A stretch of DNA of 64,000 bases from Phocaeicola abscessus CCUG 55929 (GCF_000312445.1 NZ_HE997184.1:71346-135345), one strand, 5' to 3'. Counted from the stretch's first letter, positions 12,451 through 21,405 are shown. Notes: generated from the sequence alone by a model not told the origin. Made by a program: numbers and translations.

Positions 12451-13218
12451 TCAAGACAAGCGACTTTCTCCCTCCACGTATTGTTCGAGGAACAGGTTCT
12501 CCCCATCGAATACGGCATACGAATAACTCTCAATCCAATCGCCGACGATCATCATGCGGGCGGAATGCGTGAGCATCAAATCGAGCATAATATGGCGATG
12601 CCCATATATAAAAAAATTGATGTCGGGATGTGCTTTCAAATAGGCCTTTGAGAAGAGCACGAGCGATTCTTTGTCTTCTCCCTGGTACGGCGGTTCTTTA
12701 CCGTTCTCCCGTTTTTCCCGACTGTGTTTAGCCCACTTCAGGCCGAATTCTACGCTCCACCGAGGATGCAATGTAGCGAACAGACGAATCAACGTTTTGT
12801 TATGGAACATCCAGCGCAGGAGCTTGAACTTCGAATCATCATCTCCTAATCCATCGCCGTGGGCAAGGAAGAATTCTTTTCCGTAAATCTCACACGTGAG
12901 CGAAGTGCGATGAAGGATGACGCCACACTCCTTCTCCAAATAGTCACCGCACCAAATATCGTGATTACCGGTAAAGAAATGCACTTCGACCCCCATGTCA
13001 GTCAGTTCGGAGATTTTCCCTAAAAAGCGGGTATACCCTTTCGGCACGACGAGCTTAAACTCGTACCAAAAGTCGAACATATCGCCTAAGAGGTATACGG
13101 CGGTGGCCTGGTACTTGATACTGTCGAGGAAATTCACCAGGCGGCGTTCCTGATTTCGGCCGTGAGCGATAGCCCGCGAGCCGAGGTGTGCATCCGAGAG
13201 AAAGTATACGTTCTTCAT
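12451..13218 (-). CDS. lpxH: UDP-2,3-diacylglucosamine diphosphatase
   Basis: Peripheral inner-membrane metallophosphoesterase of the lipid A pathway, producing lipid X and UMP. The 255-aa protein has the full metal ligand set: Asp9 and His11 in SDAHLGS, Asp46 in LLGDMFDFW, Asn85-His86 in GNHDIW, His120 in AHGDG, and His207/His209 in GHRH. It starts 6 nt after the DUF59 gene, so the two are co-transcribed. A second lipid A gene, lpxB, sits 16 kb away. The C-terminus converges with carB. Confidence 0.9.
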   Translation of the reverse strand: MKNVYFLSDAHLGSRAIAHGRNQERRLVNFLDSIKYQATAVYLLGDMFDFWYEFKLVVPKGYTRFLGKISELTDMGVEVHFFTGNHDIWCGDYLEKECGVILHRTSLTCEIYGKEFFLAHGDGLGDDDSKFKLLRWMFHNKTLIRLFATLHPRWSVEFGLKWAKHSREKRENGKEPPYQGEDKESLVLFSKAYLKAHPDINFFIYGHRHIMLDLMLTHSARMMIVGDWIESYSYAVFDGENLFLEQYVEGESRLS

Positions 13219-13224
13219 AAGCGT

Positions 13225-13545
13225 TTACATCAGGCCTAATTCCAACTTGGCCTCTTCATTCATCATGTCCTTATTCCACTCCGGCTCGAATACCAGGTTG
13301 ACGGTAACTTGTCCGACTTCTTCGATCGAATTGACTTTCTGCCGGACATCTTCGATAATAAAATCGGCGGCCGGACAGTTCGGCGCCGTCATGGTCATAT
13401 CCAATTCTACGGAATAATCATCCTTCACTTCAATCCGATAAATCAATCCCAAATCGTACACATCTACGGGGATCTCCGGGTCATATACCGTTTTCAACAT
13501 CTTTACGACCTTCTCTTCCAAATCCAAACGCGTTTTCTCGTCCAT
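13225..13545 (-). CDS. DUF59/MIP18-family iron-sulfur assembly protein
   Basis: A 106-aa single-domain protein of the SufT/MIP18 family, which helps mature Fe-S proteins. Seen: the conserved DPEIPVDVYDLGLIY segment (~22-36) and the cysteine motif in MTMTAPNCPAAD (Cys ~57), the residue normally conserved in this domain. No other suf gene is adjacent. Its own promoter lies just upstream at 13566-13573, and lpxH follows after 6 nt. The exact client proteins cannot be inferred. Confidence 0.85.
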   Translation of the reverse strand: MDEKTRLDLEEKVVKMLKTVYDPEIPVDVYDLGLIYRIEVKDDYSVELDMTMTAPNCPAADFIIEDVRQKVNSIEEVGQVTVNLVFEPEWNKDMMNEEAKLELGLM

Positions 13546-13565
13546 ATTTTTTCGATTACTTATGG

Positions 13566-13573
13566 CAAAGATA
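13566..13573 (-). promoter_or_regulatory. -7 box of the DUF59-lpxH operon
   Basis: Minus-strand TATCTTTG, exact TAnnTTTG, 20 nt upstream of the DUF59 ATG and between it and the radC stop. No clear -33 TTTG. Confidence 0.6.
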
Positions 13574-13580
13574 GTTATTT

Positions 13581-14267
13581 TTACAATCTCCCTTCATCCG
13601 CATAACTATAAAATTTGCCTTCGGCAAGAACGACATGATCGAGCAAACGGATGTTCATCACCTGCGAAGCCTTCATCAATCGGTCGGTCAAGTTATCGTC
13701 TTCTTTGCTCGGGCGAATGTTTCCCGAAGGATGATTGTGGCAGAGCACCATGGAAACCGCTCGCTTCAGCAAGGCCTCGCGCAAAACGCAACGGATGTCG
13801 ACGGCAGTAGCCGCAATTCCTCCGACACTGATCCTGACCCGCTCTATGACCTTTGAGGCCTGGTCCAAAAGCAGCACCCAACACTCCTCGACAGGCGAGT
13901 CGCACAGCAGCGGATAGAAGATCTCGTAGATGTCCACTGCACTCCGAACAACCGTCCGTTTCCGAACGGCTTCTTCTTTACGGCGCTTGCCCACTTCCAG
14001 GGCTGCCAGAATGGAAATGGCCTTGGCCGGTCCGATACCTTTGTAAGCACACAACTCGTCGACGGAACATTTTCCCAATTCGTTCAGATTGTTATGGTAA
14101 TCTCCCAAAATCTTCCGCATCAGTTCCACTGCCGATTCTTCTCCGTTCCCCGAGCCGATGAGAATGGCCAATAATTCAGCATTCGAAAGGGAGCAAATGC
14201 CGTGCGAGATCATCTTTTCACGGGGGCGATCCTCCTGCGCCCATTCTCGAATAGTCAGTCTCTCCAT
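13581..14267 (-). CDS. radC: RadC family JAB-domain protein
   Basis: A 228-aa protein with an N-terminal helix-hairpin-helix-like part (YKGIGPAKA ~75-83) and a C-terminal JAB1/MPN-like metalloprotein domain with the metal motif HNHPSG (His177, His179, Ser181) and Asp190. The family is annotated as DNA repair, but its biochemical function is unsettled. I start it at MERLTIREWAQEDRPREK, the usual Bacteroidetes N-terminus; an ATG three codons upstream (14276) is possible, while the longer frame to 14312 is unlikely. The glycosyltransferase gene ends 50 nt upstream on the same strand, so the two may share a transcript. Confidence 0.9.
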   Translation of the reverse strand: MERLTIREWAQEDRPREKMISHGICSLSNAELLAILIGSGNGEESAVELMRKILGDYHNNLNELGKCSVDELCAYKGIGPAKAISILAALEVGKRRKEEAVRKRTVVRSAVDIYEIFYPLLCDSPVEECWVLLLDQASKVIERVRISVGGIAATAVDIRCVLREALLKRAVSMVLCHNHPSGNIRPSKEDDNLTDRLMKASQVMNIRLLDHVVLAEGKFYSYADEGRL

Positions 14268-14317
14268 TACAGTCATTTCATTTAAATGAACGAAAAGCGT
14301 ACACAGCGACAAATTCG

Positions 14318-15307
14318 CTATTTATAGAAATTTTCAGCAAAGGCTGAAAATTCGTCCTTTCCCCGTACGCAACGCTTCCACCATCCGCGGAGGAATCCCG
14401 TCCCGTACCCGATAAGCTGCACGAAGGACGCACCTACCGCCACAAGACCGATCTTCGCACTCTTATTGCGTGAGCTCGCGTCGACGAAAACGACCGAAGC
14501 AAAGAGCACGATGGGCAGCAAACTCCACCAGCAAAAGGCCGCCCCGAGCAAGAGCATCATCACCCCGACCGTAAAGGCGGCCGGCAACAGATGTACCCCT
14601 TTCAACGAATCGGGATATTTTTTGTACAGATTGATGCGAGCGATGCCAAAGTTATGCACCTGTTTAAAGAATTTTTTCAAGTCCGTCCGTCGTTTGTGCC
14701 ATACCCACGCTTGCGGAAACAGTCGACAACGATAGCCACCTTGAAGAATTCGGATGCTGAAGTCGATATCCTCGCCGAAACGCATCTTCGAGAACCCTCC
14801 CAAGGCATTGTATACATCCGCACGAACTCCCATATTGAAGCTTCGGGGATAAAACCGATCCAATTTCTTTTCTCCTCCACGAATACCACCGGTGGTAAAG
14901 AACGAAGTCATGGCATAATTGATCGCCTTCTGCATATCGGAAAAGGACATATGAGCTCGGTCAGGTCCGCCGAAAGCATCGACTGGATCATGTTGCAAGG
15001 CGTCTTCGACGGCTTTCAGGTAATCGGGAGGAAGGATGCAGTCCGAATCCAAGATAAGGAGGTACTCGCCTTGAGCCTTCATAGCCCCGAAATTCCGAGT
15101 CTGTCCGGGGCCGGAATTCGGCTTATAGAAATAACGAATCTTCAACGTTGAAGTATAGGCCTCCGCTACCGCACCGCACGGCACGTCAGACCCATCTTCT
15201 ACGAGGATCACTTCAAAATCGCGGACAGTCTGTCGCGTCAGGCTGTTCAACAATTCTTCCACCTCATCGGGACGATTGTAAACAGGAATGATAAAGGAAT
15301 ACTTCAT
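14318..15307 (-). CDS. Family 2 glycosyltransferase with C-terminal membrane segments
   Basis: Membrane-associated glycosyltransferase of 329 aa. Seen: GT-A start FIIPVYNRPDEVEELLNSL (5-23), VEDGS (~36-40), the metal-binding DSD in LILDSDC (Asp87, Asp89) and GEDIDFSIR (~178). Two hydrophobic segments (about 240-262 and 264-280) and a third weaker one (~288-305) precede a basic tail. The donor and acceptor are unknown; cell-surface glycan synthesis is the likely setting. It lies after the efp terminator, and I see no clear promoter in the short gap before it. Confidence 0.85.
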   Translation of the reverse strand: MKYSFIIPVYNRPDEVEELLNSLTRQTVRDFEVILVEDGSDVPCGAVAEAYTSTLKIRYFYKPNSGPGQTRNFGAMKAQGEYLLILDSDCILPPDYLKAVEDALQHDPVDAFGGPDRAHMSFSDMQKAINYAMTSFFTTGGIRGGEKKLDRFYPRSFNMGVRADVYNALGGFSKMRFGEDIDFSIRILQGGYRCRLFPQAWVWHKRRTDLKKFFKQVHNFGIARINLYKKYPDSLKGVHLLPAAFTVGVMMLLLGAAFCWWSLLPIVLFASVVFVDASSRNKSAKIGLVAVGASFVQLIGYGTGFLRGWWKRCVRGKDEFSAFAENFYK

Positions 15308-15366
15308 AGGCGGTCAAGTCGTTTCGGGTTTTCAACAAGCAAACATCTATCTCCCCACAAAGAAAT

Positions 15367-15400
15367 AAAAAAAAGGCGGAGCGAGCAAGCGTTCCACCTT
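15367..15400 (-). terminator. Rho-independent terminator of efp
   Basis: On the minus strand AAGGTGGAACG pairs with CGCTCCGCCTT (one mismatch, one G-T pair) around a 6-nt loop and is followed by eight T residues. It lies 22 nt beyond the efp stop. Confidence 0.85.
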
Positions 15401-15422
15401 AATTTATCCTGTTTGCACGATC

Positions 15423-15986
15423 TTATCTCACACGGCCTACATAAGAACCGTCGCGCGTATCGATTTCTATCGTTTCCCCTTCGTTGATGAATAAAGGTAC
15501 CCGAACTTCCGCACCACACTCGACCTTGGCGGGCTTCAACGTATTCGTGGCCGTGTCGCCTCTGAGGCCGGGTTCCGTATAGACGACTTTTTGCCGTATC
15601 TTCACGGGCAAATCGACAAACAACACCGTTTCGGTGGAAGCGTCGGAAACCACATCCACGATATAACCCTCCAAAAGGAAGTCTACCCCATTGATTATCT
15701 TTCCCGAAATAGGAACCTGGTCGAATGTTTCCTGATTCATAAAAATATAGTCCTCTCCATCCTTATAAAGGAACTGATACGGCCGACGTTCCACACGCAC
15801 ATCTTCCAATTTTTCGCCAATATTGAAGCGGCGCTCCAGCACATAGCCCTCCACTACATCTTTCAGTTTGGTACGCATAAAGGTGTTGCCTTTACCGGGC
15901 TTCACATGAAGGAAATCAATGCAGAAATACAACTTCCCGTCCATACGGATAGCTGTTCCGATCTTAATGTCTTGAGCGTTAATCAT
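15423..15986 (-). CDS. efp: Translation elongation factor P
   Basis: Binds ribosomes stalled at polyproline stretches and promotes peptide bond formation. The 187-aa length and three-domain OB-rich layout are normal. The tip loop reads HVKPGKGNTF with Lys32 at the position that carries the modification in other bacteria; no modification enzyme is seen in this window. It has its own promoter about 140-170 nt upstream, a structured leader and an efficient terminator, so it is probably monocistronic. It diverges from rpmH. Confidence 0.97.
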   Translation of the reverse strand: MINAQDIKIGTAIRMDGKLYFCIDFLHVKPGKGNTFMRTKLKDVVEGYVLERRFNIGEKLEDVRVERRPYQFLYKDGEDYIFMNQETFDQVPISGKIINGVDFLLEGYIVDVVSDASTETVLFVDLPVKIRQKVVYTEPGLRGDTATNTLKPAKVECGAEVRVPLFINEGETIEIDTRDGSYVGRVR

Positions 15987-16120
15987 ACTTTTTATTTTAA
16001 TTATCTGTCATTTCCAATCAGTCGCCAACGAATCGTTGACACAGCAAAGACAGCACGATTGGAGTATCCCCCAAGAGGTTGCGCACTTTTATGCCGCAAC
16101 ATGGTTCGTACGGTAATTTG
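15987..16120 (-). other. Long efp 5' leader with inverted repeats
   Basis: Transcription from the promoter at 16127-16158 leaves a ~130-nt leader. On the minus strand it holds GTTGCG...CGCAAC (near 16081-16103) and CCAATC...GATTGG (near 16013-16062), either of which could form hairpins. No known riboswitch is recognised. Confidence 0.4.
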
Positions 16121-16126
16121 CGCAGG

Positions 16127-16158
16127 CAAAATTAATGCAAAGGAAGAGAAAACACAAA
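16127..16158 (-). promoter_or_regulatory. Promoter of efp
   Basis: Minus strand: TTTG (16158-16155), a 20-nt spacer, TAATTTTG (16134-16127). Both boxes match the Bacteroidetes consensus exactly. Confidence 0.8.
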
Positions 16159-16185
16159 AAGATTTCAGCAAAAAAGAAACAAAAC

Positions 16186-16216
16186 TTTGTTTATTTCAAA
16201 AAAGTACGTAATTTTG
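16186..16216 (+). promoter_or_regulatory. Promoter of rpmH
   Basis: TTTG (16186-16189), a 19-nt spacer, TAATTTTG (16209-16216): exact consensus. The start point would be near 16223, giving a ~36-nt leader. Confidence 0.8.
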
Positions 16217-16258
16217 CCATCCGTAATTTCGATTGAAAACAATAAATAGTATATTGAC

Positions 16259-16414
16259 ATGAAAAGAACATTCCAACCTTCTAACAGAAAGCGAAAGAAC
16301 AAGCACGGCTTCCGGGAGAGAATGGCGACGGCCAACGGGCGCCGCGTGTTGGCGAGCCGTCGTGCTAAAGGACGCAAGAAATTAACGGTTTCCGACGAAA
16401 CTCACGGGAAATAA
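16259..16414 (+). CDS. rpmH: 50S ribosomal protein L34
   Basis: A 51-aa, very basic protein beginning [20 protein letters not shown] and continuing with [20 protein letters not shown], the highly conserved L34 sequence, plus a short acidic tail (VSDETHGK). L34 is a late-assembling component of the large ribosomal subunit. It has an exact-consensus promoter upstream and a strong terminator 23 nt after its stop, so it is a single-gene unit, not part of the rpmH-rnpA arrangement seen in many other bacteria. Confidence 0.97.
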   Translation: MKRTFQPSNRKRKNKHGFRERMATANGRRVLASRRAKGRKKLTVSDETHGK

Positions 16415-16436
16415 TCCCCCGATAAAAGACCCAGAG

Positions 16437-16473
16437 AAGCTGATTTCAACATGGATGTGAAATCAGCTTTTTT
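16437..16473 (+). terminator. Rho-independent terminator of rpmH
   Basis: AAGCTGATTTCA pairs perfectly with TGAAATCAGCTT (12 bp) around a 9-nt loop and runs into TTTTTT. Confidence 0.92.
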
Positions 16474-16548
16474 CGTCTTTTCCAGCAGAAGATATGCCTC
16501 AGCGAAACGAAAAGGTGGAAAGAAAATAGATTTATTCCGAGAATTAAA

Positions 16549-16556
16549 TATCTTTG
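16549..16556 (+). promoter_or_regulatory. -7 box of the permease-fructokinase operon
   Basis: TATCTTTG, exact consensus, 22 nt before the permease ATG. No TTTG at the -33 position. Confidence 0.6.
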
Positions 16557-16578
16557 CATCAATAAGATTTTACCCTAT

Positions 16579-17736
16579 ATGAAAGACAATAAGACCTTAA
16601 AACTGATCCCCGTCATATTCTGCTTCTTCGCCATGGGCTTCGTGGATCTGGTAGGAATCGCTTCGAATTACGTAAAGGAGAACTTGAACCTAAGCGATTC
16701 CTCCGCCAATGTTTTTCCTTCGCTCGTTTTTTTCTGGTTTCTTATTTTCTCGGTCCCGACAGGTATGTTGATGAACCGGATCGGACGGAAGAAAACCGTA
16801 TTGGTGAGTTTGGCGGTTACCATCGTTTCCCTGCTGTTGCCCATCTTCGGAGAGACCTATGGGCTGATGCTCGTCTCGTTTTCTCTGTTAGGCATCGGCA
16901 ATACACTGATGCAGACTTCTCTGAATCCGCTCATTTCCAACATCATCACGGGCGACCGTTTGGCCAGTACATTAACTTTCGGGCAGTTCGTAAAAGCCAT
17001 CGCCTCGTTCATGGCTCCGCTTATCGCCGCATGGGGCGCTCAGGCCAGCATTCCCGCTTCGGGCTTGGGTTGGCGCATCTTGTTTCCTATCTACACGACG
17101 ATCGGCATCCTGGCCTCCATTCTCTTGTCCGTTACGTCGATTAAAGAAAAAGAGCCGACCGACAAGGCATCTACGTTCGCCGAATGTTTCAAGCTCTTGG
17201 GCAAACCCATCGTACTACTCTCTTTCCTCGGCATCATGTGTCACGTAGGTATCGACGTGGGCACGAACACCACCGCCCCGAAACTCTTAATGGAAAAGGT
17301 AGGCATGTCGCTGAACGAAGCCGCCTTCGCAACGACCGTTTACTTCATCTTCAGAACTATCGGATGCCTGTTTGGCTCGTACGCCCTGACCCGATTCAGT
17401 CATAAAAGATTTTTCCTGTTCAGCGTCCTGATCATGGGCGTCGCCATGTTGTTGATGATTGGTGCGAGTCACCACCTGCTGCTTTATGTAGCTTTCGCCC
17501 TGGTAGGCTTCGGCAATTCGAACGTATTCTCCATCATTTTCTCGGAAGCCTTGCTCTCCGTTCCGGAAAAACAAAACGAAGTCTCCGGCCTGATGATCAT
17601 GGGACTTTTCGGCGGAACTGTCTTCCCCCTGATCATGGGCTTTGCAAGCGATGCCCTCGGGCAGGCTGGCGCGGTACTCGTCATGATCGCCGGCGTAATC
17701 TATTTGCTCTATTACATGAATAAAATCGATAAATAA
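16579..17736 (+). CDS. MFS sugar permease, probably fructose
   Basis: Inner-membrane transporter of 385 aa with about 12 hydrophobic segments and the MFS loop motif between helices 2 and 3 (GMLMNRIGRKKTVL, ~61-75). A fructokinase gene begins 2 nt downstream, so the two form an uptake-and-phosphorylation unit; in other Bacteroidetes a comparable permease next to a fructokinase imports fructose released from fructans. No fructan hydrolase or SusCD pair is present here, so free hexose from elsewhere is the likely substrate. Substrate assignment is inference from the neighbour. Confidence 0.8.
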   Translation: MKDNKTLKLIPVIFCFFAMGFVDLVGIASNYVKENLNLSDSSANVFPSLVFFWFLIFSVPTGMLMNRIGRKKTVLVSLAVTIVSLLLPIFGETYGLMLVSFSLLGIGNTLMQTSLNPLISNIITGDRLASTLTFGQFVKAIASFMAPLIAAWGAQASIPASGLGWRILFPIYTTIGILASILLSVTSIKEKEPTDKASTFAECFKLLGKPIVLLSFLGIMCHVGIDVGTNTTAPKLLMEKVGMSLNEAAFATTVYFIFRTIGCLFGSYALTRFSHKRFFLFSVLIMGVAMLLMIGASHHLLLYVAFALVGFGNSNVFSIIFSEALLSVPEKQNEVSGLMIMGLFGGTVFPLIMGFASDALGQAGAVLVMIAGVIYLLYYMNKIDK

Positions 17737-17738
17737 CC

Positions 17739-18632
17739 ATGATCAAAGACAATTTAGTAATCGGCTTGGGCGAAATATTATGGGACGTCTTACCCGAGGG
17801 GAAAAAATTGGGAGGCGCTCCGGCGAACTTCGCATACCATGCCTCGCAATTCGGTTTAAACGCCATGGCTGTCAGCGCGATCGGACAGGACCCGTTAGGC
17901 GACGAAACCCTTCGGGCGCTCGAAAGCAAAGGACTGGATTATTATATCGAGCGGATCGAATACCCGACGGGAACAGTCCAAGTAAGACTCGACGCAAACG
18001 GCATCCCTCACTATGAAATCAAAGAAGGGGTGGCATGGGATAACATCCCTTACACTGACAGCATGAAGCAACTTGCCCAACATTGCCGGGCAGTCTGCTT
18101 CGGTTCGCTGGCGCAACGGAACAACATCTCTCGCAGAACGATCGCCAAATTCCTCGACACCATGCCGGAAGATCGCGAACAACTGAAGATCTTCGACATC
18201 AATCTCCGACAAGAGTTCTATTCCGAGGAGGTGATCGATGCTTCGCTCAGGAGATGCAATGTACTCAAGATTAACGAAGAAGAAATCATGCAGGTAAAGA
18301 CGTTATTCGAATGGGAAGAAACCGGCTTCGAAACCGTCTGTCGAAAACTCCTCGAGAGGTACGGTCTGAAGATGGTCATCCTCACCTGCGGCGTAAACGG
18401 AAGCTACGTCTTTATGCCTCGCTTCACTTCTTTCCAACCTACGCCTCACGTGAAAGTGGCCGATACAGTCGGAGCTGGCGATTCCTTCACGGGAGCTTTC
18501 ACCGCTGCCATCATGAATAATCTCCCCATAACGGAAGCCCATGAGCTGGCGGTAAAGGTATCAGCGTACGTTTGCACGCAGCAAGGAGCCATGCCGAAGA
18601 TCCCAGAAGCGTTGAGGAAATTCGCCAAATAA
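17739..18632 (+). CDS. PfkB-family carbohydrate kinase, probable fructokinase
   Basis: Cytoplasmic ribokinase-like sugar kinase of 297 aa. Seen: N-terminal GEILWDVLPEGKKLGGAPAN (from residue 10) including the GGAPAN sugar-binding motif, and the C-terminal PfkB signature DTVGAGDSFTGAF with catalytic Asp near 247. It begins 2 nt after the permease stop, so translation is probably coupled. The GEILWD/GGAPANFAYH pattern is that of fructokinases rather than ribokinases or adenosine kinases. Confidence 0.87.
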   Translation: MIKDNLVIGLGEILWDVLPEGKKLGGAPANFAYHASQFGLNAMAVSAIGQDPLGDETLRALESKGLDYYIERIEYPTGTVQVRLDANGIPHYEIKEGVAWDNIPYTDSMKQLAQHCRAVCFGSLAQRNNISRRTIAKFLDTMPEDREQLKIFDINLRQEFYSEEVIDASLRRCNVLKINEEEIMQVKTLFEWEETGFETVCRKLLERYGLKMVILTCGVNGSYVFMPRFTSFQPTPHVKVADTVGAGDSFTGAFTAAIMNNLPITEAHELAVKVSAYVCTQQGAMPKIPEALRKFAK

Positions 18633-18944
18633 GAGCAATTTTTCTGTGCCGCACAAAGAAATTCGGTTGCGTCAGCCACAATGCACCTATCATCGAAAAG
18701 AGGAAGGTGTGTCTAAATGCCCCTCCTTCGCCGAGGCCTGAAAGCAAATTTAGACACCGGCAAACATTATTCCCGGATCCTCGGTACTCCGCAGCGGAAA
18801 AACAAATTATTTCCCGACCGCCGGACGCTCTGCAACAGCTCCCCTACAAAGGGCGACAGCTTTAAAAAGCAATTGGACTTCCATCTTGGACCAGGTGAGC
18901 TCTTCTTGAGAGAAGAGGGATTGTTCGAATCACGAACATCCCGG
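18633..18944. other. 312-bp gap between convergent genes, with inverted repeats
   Basis: No convincing gene. It contains a perfect 10-bp inverted repeat (18709-18718 and 18748-18757, GTGTCTAAAT / ATTTAGACAC, 29-nt spacer). Nearer pepD are CTCTTC/GAAGAG and a bulged GGGAT-GTTCG hairpin (about 18921-18946), which could end either flanking transcript. No T-runs follow them. Confidence 0.5.
18709..18757. repeat. 10-bp perfect inverted repeat
   Basis: GTGTCTAAAT (18709-18718) and ATTTAGACAC (18748-18757) with a 29-nt spacer, between fructokinase and pepD. Could be a hairpin or the ends of a very small decayed element. Confidence 0.5.
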
Positions 18945-20405
18945 TTATTTCACCGGCGTATTCTCTAACGTAGCTATCAGGAAGTTGTAAAAATACGGTA
19001 CGCTGGCTATCAGACAGCGCTCGTTGGGGGTATGCGGCGACTCTAACGTCGGTCCGAAAGAGATCATATCCAATCCCGGCATGATGGCTCCAATAATGCC
19101 ACATTCCAAACCGGCATGGATCACTTTGACCGAAGCCTCCTTGCCGAATTGCTTTTTATAAGCCTCCCTCATAGCTTTTAGGATAGGGCTCTTCACGTCG
19201 GGTTCCCAGCCGCCGTAAGCGCCCGAGAACTGCACCTTCATGCCCGCCATACGGAAGGTAGCCGCAATGCTCTGAGCCATGTAATCCTTCATGCTGTCGC
19301 GCGAGCTGCGAGTCAGGAATTTCACCGAAACCCGACCATCCTTCACATTCACGATAGCCAAATTCGAAGAAGTCTCCACCGTATCGGGAACGGTAGGGAT
19401 ATAACGGAGCACGCCATTCGGGCAGGCCAAGATCGCATCAATGATATTATCTGAGATCTCCTGCGGGACACCTTTCTCAGGAGTTTCGATGGGTTCAACA
19501 GTTAACGTAATCTCGTTTTCCGTTTCTTTAAATTCTTCGCTCCAGACTCGAGCGCAAGCTTCGGCCGTTTTCTCGACGGCACTCACCTGATTCTCGTCGA
19601 GAGTAATCACCGCTTCCGCTTCCCGAGGGATAGAATTACGCATATTTCCGCCGTCCCAACTTACCAAGCAAATACCGTTCTCCGCCGCTACCCGATTCAG
19701 GAAACGGGCCATCAGCTTATTCGCATTTGCCCTGCCCTGATTGATTTCCATACCGGAGTGTCCGCCACGCGGTCCTTTCAGCGTAACGTTCAAAGCGATT
19801 TTCTTCTTGTCCACAGGTGTTTCTTTATACTCCATCGTACAGGTTATATCGATACCTCCTGCACAGCCGATATACAATTCTCCTTCCGTTTCCGAATCGA
19901 GATTCAACAGGATATCGCCCTCCACCGTTCCCGGCTTCAGGCCGAAAGCGCCGAACATCCCCGTCTCCTCGTCGGCAGTAATCAAGGCTTGCAAGGGACC
20001 GTGCTTCAGCGTTTTATCTTCCATAATAGCCATAATGGCAGCCACCCCCATACCGTCGTCGGCGCCTAACGTCGTTCCGTTGGCATAAAGCCATTCACCG
20101 TCGATGACCGTCTCGATCGGATCCTTTTCAAAATCGTGCACTTTCTCTTTATTCTTCTGCGGAACCATATCCATGTGAGCCTGCAGGATCACAGCCTTCC
20201 GATTTTCCATCCCCGGATAAGCTGGTTTTTTGTATACCACATTTCCCGCATCATCTTTAAAAGAGATTACGTGGATCTTCTTTCCGTAATCCAGCAAGAA
20301 TTTTTGAATTTGCTCCAAATGTCCCGACGGACGCGGTACTTGCGACAATTCATGAAAATGTTTCCACACATTTTGTGGAGCGAGGTTAAGGATTGAATTC
20401 ATCAT
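18945..20405 (-). CDS. pepD: Cytosolic M20 dipeptidase (aminoacyl-histidine dipeptidase type)
   Basis: Zinc-dependent dipeptidase of 486 aa, cutting a broad range of dipeptides. Metal ligands fit the M20 pattern: His77 and Asp79 in LQAHMDMV, Asp116/Asp117 in GADDG, and Glu146-Glu147 in TADEETGMFGA. No signal peptide, so cytoplasmic. The start overlaps the 3' end of the flippase-like gene by 20 nt in another frame, implying coupled translation; the first or second ATG could be used. Dipeptide use fits the peptide-fermenting lifestyle of many Bacteroidales. Confidence 0.92.
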   Translation of the reverse strand: MMNSILNLAPQNVWKHFHELSQVPRPSGHLEQIQKFLLDYGKKIHVISFKDDAGNVVYKKPAYPGMENRKAVILQAHMDMVPQKNKEKVHDFEKDPIETVIDGEWLYANGTTLGADDGMGVAAIMAIMEDKTLKHGPLQALITADEETGMFGAFGLKPGTVEGDILLNLDSETEGELYIGCAGGIDITCTMEYKETPVDKKKIALNVTLKGPRGGHSGMEINQGRANANKLMARFLNRVAAENGICLVSWDGGNMRNSIPREAEAVITLDENQVSAVEKTAEACARVWSEEFKETENEITLTVEPIETPEKGVPQEISDNIIDAILACPNGVLRYIPTVPDTVETSSNLAIVNVKDGRVSVKFLTRSSRDSMKDYMAQSIAATFRMAGMKVQFSGAYGGWEPDVKSPILKAMREAYKKQFGKEASVKVIHAGLECGIIGAIMPGLDMISFGPTLESPHTPNERCLIASVPYFYNFLIATLENTPVK

Positions 20406-21405
20406 GTTTTTTGTTTTTAATATGATTAGTAAAAGGTAAAGCTATCATCGCATATACGCCCAGCAAAATTACCGAAAAGGTTTGTATTCCGTGCACGATC
20501 AAGGCAAAAATTCCGGCCTCTTCCTTCCCTACTCCATATAACACAAGCATGGTGATAACGGCGAAATGCCAGGGGCCCGCCCCGTTGGGCGTAGGTACTA
20601 CGACTGCTATCGATCCGACGACAAATATCAGCAGCACGGCCGTGAGGCCTAACTGATCGGTAAACGGAAAGCAAAAGACGGTCACATAGAATTGCAGAAA
20701 ATAACCAAGCCAAATCCCAACGGTGTAGAGGAAGAATAAAGGCAGCCGCTTTACGTGTTTCAACGAGAGGATACCCTCTCGAATATTAATCAGAATACCT
20801 TTCAACTTTCCAAAAACAGTTAGCTTGCGCAGCATGAAATACAGCAGCAGCAAAACGGCCGAGACGCTCAGCAAAATGATATAAAAACCGGGAGAAGTGA
20901 GCATCTCTTCGAGGGTAGAAGCATTCGTCCCCGTTTTCGCGAAGAACGACACAAATGCAGTCGCCTGAAGCGATACCGCCAAACCAGTGATCAGCAAAAT
21001 GCAAGCCGTATCGATCAAGCGTTCCGTAACGACGGTTCCCAACGACTTCGAAAAAGAAGTTCCGTCGTATTTATGCAATACTCCGCAACGCGAAATTTCC
21101 CCGACACGGGGAATGACTAAATTCGCCGCGTACGAAAAGAATATCGCATAAATGCAATTATTCGTTCGGGGATATTCGTTGAGAGGAGCCAATGTCAACT
21201 TCCACCGCAACCCGCGGAGGACGTGACTCCACACACCGAAAAGCAGGGACAAGAGCATCCAGCTCCAATTCATCCCCGATTCCATCAACGTCCATATCGA
21301 AGAGAAATCAAAGTCCCGGTACATCCACCACAGAATACTCCCTCCCAAGATCAATGGAAGCAGTATCTGCAAGCCATATTTCGCTGTCTGTCCAAACGTT
21401 ACCAC
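20386..21405 (-). CDS. Flippase-like integral membrane protein (UPF0104/LPG synthase N-terminal family)
   Basis: A 339-aa polytopic protein with about eight hydrophobic segments and the family motif PTPNGAGPWHFAVITM (~282-297), related to the membrane half of lysylphosphatidylglycerol synthases and to proposed lipid flippases. No transferase domain is attached, so aminoacylation of lipid is not expected. Its 3' end overlaps pepD by 20 nt. Its promoter faces that of rsmA. The function is unproven for this branch of the family. Confidence 0.75.
   Translation of the reverse strand: MVTFGQTAKYGLQILLPLILGGSILWWMYRDFDFSSIWTLMESGMNWSWMLLSLLFGVWSHVLRGLRWKLTLAPLNEYPRTNNCIYAIFFSYAANLVIPRVGEISRCGVLHKYDGTSFSKSLGTVVTERLIDTACILLITGLAVSLQATAFVSFFAKTGTNASTLEEMLTSPGFYIILLSVSAVLLLLYFMLRKLTVFGKLKGILINIREGILSLKHVKRLPLFFLYTVGIWLGYFLQFYVTVFCFPFTDQLGLTAVLLIFVVGSIAVVVPTPNGAGPWHFAVITMLVLYGVGKEEAGIFALIVHGIQTFSVILLGVYAMIALPFTNHIKNKKHDEFNP

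Noticed and set aside
18437-18456. parS-like site (CTCACGTGAAA) in the fructokinase gene
   Set aside because: Only about 11 of 16 positions match TGTTTCACGTGAAACA, and it lies in conserved coding sequence.
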